From NCBI GenBank assembly GCA_016928995.1, contig JAFGJS010000137.1, positions 1 through 64,000 on the forward strand: a stretch of 64,000 bases of DNA. The letters run 5' to 3'. The position numbers and the translations under genes are program-made. Numbering within the stretch: the first letter of the stretch is position 1; the number at the start of each line of letters is the position of its first letter. Below, piece after piece: positions 1-8,926 of this stretch. The stretch is from Candidatus Sumerlaeota bacterium. Lineage in GTDB: Bacteria > Sumerlaeota > Sumerlaeia > JAFGJS01. The notes beneath the pieces were generated by a model. The model was not told where the DNA came from. It did no database searches and was given only the letters and a program-made list of their open reading frames with translations.

Positions 1-92
1 ATCGCCGTTTCTTCATCCTGAGAACCCATCCTTTCCGTGGTATGGATTCTCTCATTTCCCATGGTACAGATTAAAGGGGCAAGTACCACGAC

Positions 93-998
93 CTATGATT
101 TGAAAATCTCATTCAATCCGTCCGTGAATTTGCGCGGGGCGAAGTTGAAGTCGCGTTGCGCGGCGCTGATGTCAACGTGCTTGACCGTGCTGATGCCCGT
201 CACGTTGTCCGGGGTGAGCGGCGGATTTTTCATCAGCAGGCTGAGCGTCCGGGCGAGCAGCATGGCGATGGGGATCGGCAGATGCACGCGCATTTTCTTT
301 TGGTCCAGCGCCTTAAGCAGCTCGCCGATGAAGTCCTTGAACGCCAGCACGTCGGCGCCGCCGATGTCGTAAATCTGGCCGATGGTCGCGTCGTGCGCGA
401 TGCAATCGAGCGATGCAATCGCCACGTCGTCCACATGCACCGGCCGCATCTCCTCCTTGCCGCTGCCGATGATCGGGATCGCGGGGAGCTTGCGGCAATG
501 CTGGACCATTTTGTGGAAGATGCCCTTTTCCTCCGGGCCGTAGATGATGCTGGGGCGCAGGATGGTCCAGTCAATGCCCTCCGAGGCTTGAACGACTTCG
601 TCCTGCTCGAGTTTTGTCTGACCGTACACACTGGGATTGTCGGGATGCGCGGATTGGCTGCTGATGTTGATCAACCGCCGCGCGCCATGCTTCCGCATCG
701 CTTCGATCAGCGCGCGCGTGCCTTCCACGTTGACCTTGCGGCTGATCTCCAGGTCGGGCGCGGAGGACGAGGTCGTGGCCGCGCAATGCACCACGGCATC
801 GACGTCCTGCAGCGCCGCATCGAGCGAGGCCGCGTCCGCCATGTCCGCCTGCACGATCTCGATGGATTCCTTCTGCGGCTCCAGCAGTTCCAGCGAACTC
901 GTCGCGCGCGTCATGGCTCGCACTTTCTGTCCGCGCCGTACGACTTCGCGCACAACCGCCGAACCTAAAAATCCCGGCGCTCCGGTGACTAACAGCAT
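93..998 (-). CDS. NAD(P)-dependent epimerase/dehydratase (SDR family)
   Basis: A 301-residue extended or atypical short-chain dehydrogenase. The N-terminus has the Rossmann nucleotide-binding pattern TGAPGFLGSAV (about residues 5-15), and the catalytic Y-x3-K pair lies in SVYGQTKLEQDE. Family knowledge: such proteins act on nucleotide sugars or, in the NDUFA9-like branch, on isoprenoid or quinone-related compounds. The substrate cannot be told from sequence. An AAAGGA ribosome-binding site lies about 8 bases before the ATG. It is the last gene of a minus-strand run with two glycosyltransferases upstream, so a role in surface glycan precursor chemistry is plausible but inferred. Confidence 0.88.
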   Translation of the reverse strand: MLLVTGAPGFLGSAVVREVVRRGQKVRAMTRATSSLELLEPQKESIEIVQADMADAASLDAALQDVDAVVHCAATTSSSAPDLEISRKVNVEGTRALIEAMRKHGARRLINISSQSAHPDNPSVYGQTKLEQDEVVQASEGIDWTILRPSIIYGPEEKGIFHKMVQHCRKLPAIPIIGSGKEEMRPVHVDDVAIASLDCIAHDATIGQIYDIGGADVLAFKDFIGELLKALDQKKMRVHLPIPIAMLLARTLSLLMKNPPLTPDNVTGISTVKHVDISAAQRDFNFAPRKFTDGLNEIFKS

Positions 999-1032
999 GA
1001 TGATGTCCTTTCCATTTCACGTGTAGAATGAA

Positions 1033-1575
1033 TCAATTTCGTCCGGCCAGCATACCGAGCAGCGCGCCGCCCAGGATGATCTTGAAGAGCGAACCGGCTA
1101 ACATGAGCAGTCCCACGACGAGAAAGACGCCGCCGAAGATCAGCATGAAATAAGTGGACTTAAATGCGCCGGGTTCAAGCACCGCTTCATTGGGGCGGTC
1201 AGGATCGTAGTGCACCGTGACTTGTTTATCCTTGGGGTATTTCCCCACGGTTTTCAGCGCTAATTTTTTACTGCTGGATTTGAAGTTGCCGCCATACCAC
1301 ACCGTGTCTCCGATGAGTTCCTGACCGTCGATCGTATAACGATATATAATATTCGCGCCATAGGTCGTTCCATCTTCGTCATGGCTTGTGACGACTTCCG
1401 AGGAAGTGACGACTCCATCGGTCGTCGGCCATTCCAGGCTGGCTTTGGCCTTATGCACAGTCGGCAAGCCGACAAAGATGATCAAGCCTCCGCCGATTGC
1501 GCTGAAGAGCACTCCCATGAATATTAAGATCACAAATCCCAAACAACCGCTGGATTGATGTTGAATACGCATCAT
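1033..1575 (-). CDS. DUF3592 membrane protein
   Basis: A 180-residue protein with an N-terminal membrane segment, a soluble middle containing the DUF3592 hallmarks (WPTTDGVV near the start, an IIYRYTIDGQEL strand, and VTVHYDPDRPNEAVLEPG), and a hydrophobic C-terminus. DUF3592 proteins are envelope proteins of unknown function. The start codon overlaps the stop of the upstream glycosyltransferase in an ATGA arrangement, so the two are translationally coupled and belong to one operon. Confidence 0.85.
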   Translation of the reverse strand: MMRIQHQSSGCLGFVILIFMGVLFSAIGGGLIIFVGLPTVHKAKASLEWPTTDGVVTSSEVVTSHDEDGTTYGANIIYRYTIDGQELIGDTVWYGGNFKSSSKKLALKTVGKYPKDKQVTVHYDPDRPNEAVLEPGAFKSTYFMLIFGGVFLVVGLLMLAGSLFKIILGGALLGMLAGRN

Positions 1576-2699
1576 GTCGCCTCCTTTGATTCGAGAATCA
1601 GGCGTTCCATTTCATCCACGATGGCGTCCCAGGAGAGTTTGCGGACGCCTGCGAAGAGGATTTCTGGATCGGGCGGATTCGCCGCCATCAGCAGGCATGC
1701 GTCGGCGAAACTTTCAGCGTTTTCCGCAATGGCGATGATGTCGCCGTACTGCGCGCGCACGTCCGGCAGGGAAGTGGAGACCACCGGCTTGCCGCCGGCC
1801 AGGTACTCCGGCGTTTTGGTTGGGCTGAGCCGCTCGGTCAGCGCGTTCAGCACGAATGGAATCAGGCAGACATCGAAGCCCTTCAGACAGCCGGGGAGTT
1901 CAGCGTAGGGCCGCGCGCCGGGAAGATGCAAACGCGGATGCTGAAAGGGCGGCTCCGTGCCGCCGACTTTCGGCCCCAGCAAGACAATTGAGCCGGTGTC
2001 GAGACGATCAGCCAAGGTGCGCAATGCGCGCCAGTCGATGCGCTCGTCAATGGCGCCGAAGTAGCCGAACACCGGTTTTTCCAGTGCGGCGATATCGGGC
2101 GGAACTTCGGTTTCCGGTTGCATGGCGCGGTGGAAGTGCTCCACGTCGATGCCGCTGGGAAAACAACTTGCGCATCGCGAGTTCAAGCGTTGCTTTTCAC
2201 GATGCATGCTTTCGCCGCCGATGAAAAAGCAATCCGCGAGTTTCGCCAGCGCGCTTTCGTTTTGTTCGATGGATCGTCCGGTTCGCCGGAAATGATCGAA
2301 CGGATCCATGCAGTCATACACAAGTTTGCCGTAATCCACTTGCGTCGCCACGGGATAATACTCCGGATAATAAATCCAGAGGATCGGCGAGTCGATCTCG
2401 AATTGACGCATAAGTTTCCCAATGCGCCGCACAAGCCAGTTGATTTTGATCGCCTTGAGCGGCTTCGGGTTTTGCGGCCCGATCATACCGGGCAACCGCC
2501 AATGCCAGAGGCGTTCGTCCGGATGACCGCATCGGGGCTGAGCTGGGAAGAGGTGCTCCTTGAGCGAGCACTGCGCGATGTAAAACACGCGATACCCGTT
2601 GTTGGCGAAACGAAGCATCAACTGCTGCGGGCGTTGGAACAGCGTATCGTCCCACGGCAGATGACTGAGACAGATGATGTCGCGCGAGACGTCGTTCAT
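1572..2699 (-). CDS. Glycosyltransferase, GT4-like (GT-B fold)
   Basis: A 375-residue putative glycosyltransferase. It begins with the typical LPWDDTLFQRPQQLM motif found in sugar transferases of extracellular polysaccharide loci. The C-terminal half carries GT-B features: the VFGYFGAIDERIDW stretch, then LIPFVLNALTERLSPTKTPEYLAGGKPVV, which includes the nucleotide-sugar binding E (in PTKTPEYLA). It starts four bases inside the end of the preceding GT2 gene (ATGA overlap) and its own stop overlaps the DUF3592 start. Acceptor and donor are unknown. Cytoplasmic or membrane-peripheral action in glycan assembly is inferred. Confidence 0.85.
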   Translation of the reverse strand: MNDVSRDIICLSHLPWDDTLFQRPQQLMLRFANNGYRVFYIAQCSLKEHLFPAQPRCGHPDERLWHWRLPGMIGPQNPKPLKAIKINWLVRRIGKLMRQFEIDSPILWIYYPEYYPVATQVDYGKLVYDCMDPFDHFRRTGRSIEQNESALAKLADCFFIGGESMHREKQRLNSRCASCFPSGIDVEHFHRAMQPETEVPPDIAALEKPVFGYFGAIDERIDWRALRTLADRLDTGSIVLLGPKVGGTEPPFQHPRLHLPGARPYAELPGCLKGFDVCLIPFVLNALTERLSPTKTPEYLAGGKPVVSTSLPDVRAQYGDIIAIAENAESFADACLLMAANPPDPEILFAGVRKLSWDAIVDEMERLILESKEAT

Positions 2700-3595
2700 A
2701 AGCAGACCACGCCCAGTTTAAGACTGTAACGCCATTTTGCCGCGAGATGCGCCGAGGCATGCACCCAATCGAGCCATGGTTTCCAGCGTTCATACTCGGA
2801 TTGCCCGGCGACGAGCGTATAGGGGAGTTTCAACGGCGAGGTGAGCCACATGCGGTACATTGGCCATGTCACCTGCGAGCGCAGGCCCAGCTTACCGCCG
2901 TGGCGCTTGAGCAGGAAAACCGTGCCCGCGCCGTAACTATAAAAGGCGCGCGCCATGCCTTGCAGCGATGCGCGGTGATGATGAATCACGGCCGCCTCGG
3001 GCGCATAGCGCAGCTCGTGTCCGGCCCATTGCACACGCCAGGCCAGGTCCGCGTCCTCCGCGTTGACATTGAACCACTCGTCGAATCCGCCGGTTTCGAG
3101 CAACACCTCGCGCCGGTAGGCCGCGTTGGCAGTGATAATGATCGGCAGGAAGAATTGTCCCTGCCGGATCAGAAACTCCTCCTGATCCAGGATTCGTTCC
3201 CGCTCGTTGTATTCCTCATAGATGTTTTCCGGCGACGCGCCGATGATGCGCCCGCCGACGCCGCCGACCTGCGGATCGGCGAACGGCCGGACCAATTCCC
3301 GCAGCCAGTTGGGCGCCGGCACGCAATCCGAGTCCGTGAAGACCACGATCTCATGTTTGGCCGCGCGGATGCCGCAATTGCGCGCCGCCGCGGCGCCTGG
3401 TTTCTTCTCGGTCAACGGCGCGAGCCCTTCGGCGCGCACGGCGTCCGGCGTTTCATCGCCCGAAGCGTTGTCCACCACGAGCACTTCCAGACGATCCGCG
3501 GGATAGTTCAACGCCTTCACTCCCTGCAGGCATCGCCGTATTTCCCGCGGGCGCCGGAAGACCGGAATAACCAAGCTGATTGTCGGAAGGTTCAT
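2696..3595 (-). CDS. Glycosyltransferase family 2
   Basis: A 299-residue GT-A enzyme. The N-terminus reads ISLVIPVFRRPREIRRCL. The metal-binding D-x-D is in VVFTDSDCVPAPNWL, and the catalytic-region ED is in NAEDADLAWRVQWAG. It is the first gene of the four-gene minus-strand operon running to position 93, with overlapping stop/start codons to the next gene. The C-terminus lacks a clear membrane pair, so a soluble or peripheral enzyme is likely. Donor and acceptor are not predictable; family members build surface polysaccharides. Confidence 0.9.
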   Translation of the reverse strand: MNLPTISLVIPVFRRPREIRRCLQGVKALNYPADRLEVLVVDNASGDETPDAVRAEGLAPLTEKKPGAAAARNCGIRAAKHEIVVFTDSDCVPAPNWLRELVRPFADPQVGGVGGRIIGASPENIYEEYNERERILDQEEFLIRQGQFFLPIIITANAAYRREVLLETGGFDEWFNVNAEDADLAWRVQWAGHELRYAPEAAVIHHHRASLQGMARAFYSYGAGTVFLLKRHGGKLGLRSQVTWPMYRMWLTSPLKLPYTLVAGQSEYERWKPWLDWVHASAHLAAKWRYSLKLGVVCL

Positions 3596-3771
3596 GGCGC
3601 GTAACGATGCTTGAAAAAGGCGCGCAAATCAAACGAAATCACGTGCGGGAGACATAATTTAGACAATTTGTTTGACAATCGGCGTCAGAAAAACCTAACT
3701 CTGTCCCTAATTTGCGGGAACAGCGTTTTAAAGTATCATCAGATCAAATCATAAAACCGGAGGAGCAACTC

Positions 3772-5064
3772 GTGAATTGGACTCAACGGAATAAGAGCGG
3801 CGGTCTGTGGATGAATCAAATCGGACTGCTCGTGCTCCTTTGCGCGGTTTTATGTGCAGCTGGCTGCGACCGGCGCACCCCGGAGGAGAAACTCCGCGAA
3901 GCGCAAGGCTATTTGCAGCAGCATGACTTTCAGAATTGCATCATTATTTGCGAGAACATTCTGGAGACCACCGCGCCGAACGATCCGTTGGCAAAAGAGG
4001 CCAATCTCATGCGAGCGCAGTGCTTGCTGTATTCCAATCCGGAACAGGCCCTGGAGATTATCAAGAAATTGATGGAAGACGAGGGCTATGCGCCTCCCCG
4101 AACCCTTCAATTGCTCGATATGATGATGAGAGCATACATGAGTCCGTCGTCGATGACGACAGAGCAGCCCGATCTGCATGAACAGGGCCGGCAAGCGTTG
4201 AATGCTCTCGATCAGTTTGAGGAGGAGCTGAAGACGCGCGGTCTTTTGGAGCATCCGCAATATATGACGCTTCCGTTTCTGCGCGCACAGGTGCTGCATC
4301 AGGCAGGCGATACGGATGCAGCGATTGAAATCTTCCGTACAGTGGCTTACGATGACAATACGACTCCGCTCGGCCCGGGGCAATTTGTTGAGCCGCAATC
4401 CGAGCACGAGATGAAAATGCAGGTTGTGCTCAATGCGGTTATGATCGCCTCGCGAGTATTGTTTGACGAAGGCCGCACGACCGAATCCCTTCAATATATG
4501 GAGGATTATCTGGCGCAGAAACAGGACTCGCCCGTGCGCCGGGATGTGACCTTGCAGCTTGCGTCGCTGTATCGCGGCACCGGAAACGTGGAAAAAAGCG
4601 ATGAACATCTGGACCGTGCGCTGGAGTTGTATGACCGGGATATTGACGCCGCCCTGGGCGCGGATTATAAGGTGTATTTGATGACGCTCAAAGCCAATGC
4701 CATGCGCGCGGTCGGCATGCGCTTTGAAGACGCGTTGGCTGTTTATGAAGGCATTTTGAAGGATTATCCCTCATCCAACCGTATTCCTGCGGTCAAGATG
4801 GCGATGGCCGAAACGATTTACGGAAAAGGCGATTTGGAGAACGCCCTGTCGATGTATCAGGCGCTTGTCGCTGAATATGAAGGCACGCAGGTCGGCGAAG
4901 CCGCTTCGCGCTGGGTTATGGGCATTCAAAATGAAATGGCATCGATGCAACAGGGCGCCAATGCCGATGAACTGACGACGGCCAGCGCGACCATGAATCT
5001 CGATGCGCAAACCACCGGCGGCGAAGCACTGGGCGATGACACGGGCACAACCACAGGACGCTAA
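3772..5064 (+). CDS. TPR-repeat lipoprotein
   Basis: I chose the GTG at 3772, which has a GGAGGAG ribosome-binding site seven bases upstream, over an in-frame upstream ATG at 3712 with no such site. The 430-residue product has a lipoprotein signal ending LCAAGC (Cys about residue 32), followed by tetratricopeptide-type helical repeats (for example PEEKLREAQGYLQQHDF, AIEIFRTVAYDD and ENALSMYQALVAEYEG) and a Thr/Gly-rich tail. TPR lipoproteins usually scaffold envelope complexes. No partner can be named. A GHL10-type hydrolase follows 31 bases downstream and is probably co-transcribed. Confidence 0.82.
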   Translation: MNWTQRNKSGGLWMNQIGLLVLLCAVLCAAGCDRRTPEEKLREAQGYLQQHDFQNCIIICENILETTAPNDPLAKEANLMRAQCLLYSNPEQALEIIKKLMEDEGYAPPRTLQLLDMMMRAYMSPSSMTTEQPDLHEQGRQALNALDQFEEELKTRGLLEHPQYMTLPFLRAQVLHQAGDTDAAIEIFRTVAYDDNTTPLGPGQFVEPQSEHEMKMQVVLNAVMIASRVLFDEGRTTESLQYMEDYLAQKQDSPVRRDVTLQLASLYRGTGNVEKSDEHLDRALELYDRDIDAALGADYKVYLMTLKANAMRAVGMRFEDALAVYEGILKDYPSSNRIPAVKMAMAETIYGKGDLENALSMYQALVAEYEGTQVGEAASRWVMGIQNEMASMQQGANADELTTASATMNLDAQTTGGEALGDDTGTTTGR

Positions 5065-5095
5065 CCCGCAAGCATTTCCGGGCCAGGGAAGGCGC

Positions 5096-6577
5096 ATGCC
5101 GCCATCGATCCGGCGATTCGTGCGATTCATCCGGCTATGTTGCATTATCGAGGCCGTGCTTGTGAACGCCCTTCACGCAAATTCCCAGTCCGAACAACCC
5201 GTTTCGCGCTATCAAGCGATCTGGGTGGACGCTTTCAATCCCGGTTCGGCCACGCCGGAGCAAACGGAGCGCATGGTCGCCATCGCGCGCAAGCATCATA
5301 TCAACACGATTTTCTTTCAGGTCTGTAAAACCGGCGACGCGCTGTATGAATCGAAACTTGCGCCGAAAGCCAAAGGCTTGCCGGCCGGATATGATCCGCT
5401 CAAGCATGTGCTCGCCTTGGCGCATGACACCACCGGTGGAAAGCAGCGCATCGAAGTTCATGCCTGGTTGACCTTGTTTCGCGTCTCCACATCAAGCGCG
5501 CTGCGAGCCGGAAACGCGCTGAAAAGCCATCCCGATTGGCGCATGATTTCCTACAGCGGCGCCAAGAGCTTCGATAATGGACAACTCTACATCGATCCCG
5601 GCGTGCCGGCGGTTCATGATCACTATGTTGAGATTGTGCGCGAATTGCTGCGCAACTATCCCGTGGACGGCGTGCATCTGGATCGCATCCGCTATCCCGC
5701 CGCGGACGCAGGCTATAACGCCGTGGCGCTGGAGCGCTTCATCCAGCAATACCGGCGCACGGACAAGCCCAAGCCGGACGATCCGCAATTCAGCGATTTC
5801 CGGCGCCGCCAGATCAGCGATCTCGTCCGCAGGCTTTACGCCGAATGCAAACGCTCCAGACCTCACGTGCGGATGTCCGCTTCGGTCGCCACGTTCGGCG
5901 CTTATTCGGATCAGTTCGAGGAAACGCCGTGCTATAAATTGTTTTACCAGGACTGGCCCCAATGGCTGCGGAACGGCTGGCTCGATATGTGCTGTCCGAT
6001 GATCTACAAGCGTTACTCCGTGAAGCAACAGCAACAGGACTACAAGGCTTGGCTGGCTTTCTGCGCCACGCAAGCGAATAAGCGTCATTTGATCGTGGGG
6101 CAAGGGGCCTATCTATGCGAACTTGCCGGTTCGCTGCATCAGATCGAACAGGCGCTGAAGACCAGCGGCGTGGACGGCGTTTCGATCTACAGCTACGCCA
6201 ATCCTTGCCGCAAAGGCGCCTGCGATGCGGATACGGCTCTTGCTCGCATCGTGAAAGCCGGGCTGTTCGATCCCGCCGGCGTTCCGCGGATGAGCTGGGT
6301 GGATCAGCCGAGTTATGGCATCATCACCGGAACGGCGATTTGCGACAAGCGTCCACTCGACGGGGCGCGCGTGTTGATCCGCCACGGTGAGCAGATCTGG
6401 ACCACACACACGGACGGCAATGGCTATTTTGCCGTGATGAATCGGATCCCCGGGGAATACCGGATCTCAATCGATGGTCTGGAAGGAAAAACGATCCGTC
6501 CCGCGACTGTGCGTTTGCTTCCCGGCCAGGTGCAATATATCTCCATGCCAGCGAAGACTCAAACCGTTCAACAATGA
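5096..6577 (+). CDS. Secreted GHL10-type glycoside hydrolase-like protein
   Basis: Start taken at the ATG at 5096 with a GGGAAGG site upstream; this gives a signal peptide (MPPSIRRFVRFIRLCC onward). An earlier in-frame start at 5003 would lie inside the preceding gene. The 493-residue protein has the GHL10 (DUF187) TIM-barrel hallmarks: YQAIWVDAFNPG at the first strand, HAWLTLFR, and DGVHLDRIRYP. The last ~80 residues (GIITGTAICDKRPLDGARV to the end) look like a carboxypeptidase-regulatory beta-sandwich. The family includes cell-wall or polysaccharide-acting enzymes. The exact substrate is unknown. Confidence 0.87.
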   Translation: MPPSIRRFVRFIRLCCIIEAVLVNALHANSQSEQPVSRYQAIWVDAFNPGSATPEQTERMVAIARKHHINTIFFQVCKTGDALYESKLAPKAKGLPAGYDPLKHVLALAHDTTGGKQRIEVHAWLTLFRVSTSSALRAGNALKSHPDWRMISYSGAKSFDNGQLYIDPGVPAVHDHYVEIVRELLRNYPVDGVHLDRIRYPAADAGYNAVALERFIQQYRRTDKPKPDDPQFSDFRRRQISDLVRRLYAECKRSRPHVRMSASVATFGAYSDQFEETPCYKLFYQDWPQWLRNGWLDMCCPMIYKRYSVKQQQQDYKAWLAFCATQANKRHLIVGQGAYLCELAGSLHQIEQALKTSGVDGVSIYSYANPCRKGACDADTALARIVKAGLFDPAGVPRMSWVDQPSYGIITGTAICDKRPLDGARVLIRHGEQIWTTHTDGNGYFAVMNRIPGEYRISIDGLEGKTIRPATVRLLPGQVQYISMPAKTQTVQQ

Positions 6578-6610
6578 AATCCGTTGCGTTGCCAGAACGA
6601 TAGATCAGGC

Positions 6611-7633
6611 TCAATTATATTGAGCCGCGCTGACGAGTCTTTCCACGACGCTTCTGGGCGCTTTCAGCACAACGCCTTGCGTTTGTCCCGAAACCGGTTG
6701 AATTTCATTAGTGCAATCGGTCCAGCTGCTAAAATCCCTGGTCTTGCGCGCTTTGCATCGGCCCGAATTATTCTCGATATAGTATAATATGTACTCATCG
6801 CCGACCTTGGCAAATGTCGAGCCTAGCAAAGTTCGCGAAGAGCTGGGAGCCACCGTGACGTTCATGCTTGCGTACGGCCCGACGAGAGAGAAGGATTGAG
6901 CCAATTTGATGCCATCGGGCCCCGAGTGGGCCATATAATATCGTCCGTTATGCTCGATGATGGTGGCGTCGATTGTCTCTTGTCCGGCGTCAAAGAGTAT
7001 CATCGGAGACGAGAAATTGAGAAAATCTCTGGTTGTGGAATAGTAAATGCGATCATATTTCCCGCTGCCCGATCCGATCGATGTGGCTGACGACCAGGTG
7101 ATGACATATTCACTGGTTTTCTGATTGTAGTAAATCTCAGGCGCCCAGCAATTCGTCGTTCCTGGCACGCTCGCCATCACCGGCAGGAATCGCTGTTCGG
7201 ACCAATTCACCAAGTCCCTTGAATTGGCATAGCCAATGCCGTAGTCGTTATAGCTGGTGGTCCAGACCATATGATAGACGCCATCCGGGCCATGGAGGAT
7301 GTAGGGATCGCGTAGTTTCTGTCCGCCGACTCGAGGCGCAAGATAGACTTGCTTCAAATCCGTCCAATACAGCCCATTTTCGCTGTCGGCGAAATGGAGC
7401 CCGTCGCCCTCGCTGCGGAAAGATGTGAAGAGATATACCTCTTCCGTCATCGTTGCGCGAGGGGTGTTGCTTTCCGGCGCTGATTGAACCGGGGGCAGGG
7501 TGTAAATATTTTTGGGAGGCGGATGATGGAAATCAGAAAGCAAATAGGAGGTCGGGGCAAGGATCGACAAGGCGGCTACGCCAAGAGTCATCCATTTATG
7601 CCCCACAATAAAATACAGGATATTGTTGGACAT
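6611..7633 (-). CDS. GH43-like five-bladed propeller protein, membrane-anchored
   Basis: Start set at the ATG at 7633, with GGGGAG about 8 bases upstream, rather than a distal in-frame ATG at 7762. The 340-residue product begins with a hydrophobic anchor (ILYFIVGHKWMTLGVAAL). The rest resembles GH43 family proteins: LRDPYILHGPDGVYHMVWT, IGYANSRDLVNWSEQ, and NCWAPEIYYNQKTSEYVITW, with a likely acid Glu in WAPEI. The RDPYI Asp is a plausible base or pKa modulator. The third acidic residue is not obvious, so activity is uncertain. GH43 enzymes cleave arabinans and xylans. Confidence 0.78.
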   Translation of the reverse strand: MSNNILYFIVGHKWMTLGVAALSILAPTSYLLSDFHHPPPKNIYTLPPVQSAPESNTPRATMTEEVYLFTSFRSEGDGLHFADSENGLYWTDLKQVYLAPRVGGQKLRDPYILHGPDGVYHMVWTTSYNDYGIGYANSRDLVNWSEQRFLPVMASVPGTTNCWAPEIYYNQKTSEYVITWSSATSIGSGSGKYDRIYYSTTRDFLNFSSPMILFDAGQETIDATIIEHNGRYYMAHSGPDGIKLAQSFSLVGPYASMNVTVAPSSSRTLLGSTFAKVGDEYILYYIENNSGRCKARKTRDFSSWTDCTNEIQPVSGQTQGVVLKAPRSVVERLVSAAQYN

Positions 7634-8412
7634 GATCGGCTCCCCACATGTGGACTTTTTTTTATCAAGCATCACTAATTTGTGATGGACATGAGCTTGT
7701 CTGGATAACCTTCTAATATTGTATCGACAGATATTGAAAAATGACAACACAAAAATGAGCAAAATTCAATATTGCTCCAACATGGGTCTATCACGCAATC
7801 AACGGAGAATATGACAGTTTGTACGACAAAGCATATAAAACATTGAAAAGTAAAAAGATACAATTATTAAGCCGATGAGAGAACGTTGGATTTCACCATT
7901 TTCACGAATGTGAGATTTGTGAGAAACTGTGGTCTAAATAGTGCAAATATTAATATTTAAGCATGAACGCACTATTATAATTCGAGGACCACTTCAGTGC
8001 ATGCGGTTTAATCATTCCGATATTCATCGCAATAGATAAAAGAAGAGCTTGATGAGATGCCTGGATTCATACGTTTTTTCCTCTTTCTTTCCTTCTTCTT
8101 ATTCAAACGCTTATTATGTTTGTTTGAGCTCAAACGGAATGAATCCATCCGATAAATTTTCCTTTGGTACGCGGGAGTTTTTTTTTATAAGTCCGTGCGG
8201 CGTATTTTCCTTTCGCAATCTCTGCCGGGATCGGGATCGTAATCGTCGTTGTCATTGTTTTTTTCGATACCGATTTCGATTGGATCGGAAGGGAATTTGG
8301 AAAGTACCTGCCTTGATACATCATGCTGATTTTATCATGTTGCATTGTCATGCATGCTTTGGTAAACCATGTTGCATCGCATGATTGCAACTTAATGAAT
8401 GGAGTGAATACA
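7634..8412. other. AT-rich intergenic stretch without a convincing gene
   Basis: About 780 bases, clearly richer in A+T than the flanks. Short reading frames exist on both strands (for example 8049-8384 plus and 8130-8468 minus), but their products are low-complexity, lack ribosome-binding sites and overlap one another, so I do not call them. A 14-base perfect palindrome (AAATATTAATATTT) lies at 7945-7958. The stretch separates two divergent genes and should hold promoters for both, but none stands out. Confidence 0.5.
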
Positions 8413-8805
8413 ATGAAAGATCGCCGCTTTGTGCTATTTATGTTGTTGGTGTTCATGGTGTATGCCAACGGCTGCGCCTATCTGATGGATGGCACACAAC
8501 AGACCGTGCGCATCAAAACGCAACCGCCCGGAAAAATGGTTTATTACCAGGGCGATCCCGTGAAGGATGGCCAGAGCATCACCGTGCGCAAACGGACCAA
8601 GCCGCCTGAAGTCAACGTCGGCACGCCGGAGAATCCGAGCATTGCATATATGGAATCCAATCCGAATGTCTGGCTTGCCGGAGACGCGGGGCTTTTAATC
8701 TTCTTTCTCATTCCCGGCGTCGTGGCGTTCATCGTGGACGTCAACACCGGCGCCTGGCATGACCTGGAAGAGACGCAGGTCATGTACGTGCAGAATAGGG
8801 ATTAA
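8413..8805 (+). CDS. Small lipoprotein with a PEGA-like segment
   Basis: A 130-residue protein. The ATG at 8413 has a GGAG site upstream. The signal ends MVYANGC (Cys 21), a lipobox. The middle (VRIKTQPPGKMVYYQGDPV, then KDGQSITVRKRTKPPEV) resembles PEGA-type surface domains. A hydrophobic segment (GDAGLLIFFLIPGVVAFIVDV) near the end, followed by GAWHDLEE, matches a common class of small bacterial lipoproteins of unknown function. A strong hairpin terminator follows at 8866-8910. Confidence 0.78.
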   Translation: MKDRRFVLFMLLVFMVYANGCAYLMDGTQQTVRIKTQPPGKMVYYQGDPVKDGQSITVRKRTKPPEVNVGTPENPSIAYMESNPNVWLAGDAGLLIFFLIPGVVAFIVDVNTGAWHDLEETQVMYVQNRD

Positions 8806-8865
8806 CGCTTTCTTTCGTTAGATGGTTTTTCAGTGAATCAGAAAAAATCATCGGCGATTAATATG

Positions 8866-8910
8866 AAACAGCCCCGTCTTGGTTTACATCGCCAAGCCGG
8901 GGCTGTTTTT
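8866..8910 (+). terminator. Rho-independent terminator
   Basis: Stem AACAGCCCCG / CGGGGCTGTT, extended by an inner CTTGG / CCAAG, with a loop around TTTACATCG, followed by TTTTT on the plus strand. It ends the small lipoprotein gene. Read on the minus strand it has a short T run and may also serve pckG, which converges on it. Confidence 0.85.
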
Positions 8911-8926
8911 ATTCTGCCTGAACGGT

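Noticed and set aside
1-92. A possible partial gene at the left edge
   Set aside because: No frame with recognisable sequence; the only plus-strand frame is antisense to the SDR gene.
3672-3700. TTGACA promoter upstream of the TPR lipoprotein
   Set aside because: The -35 is good but no acceptable -10 lies at the right distance.
8049-8384. A 111-codon plus-strand reading frame in the AT-rich gap
   Set aside because: No ribosome-binding site, a low-complexity product, and it overlaps an equally poor frame on the other strand.
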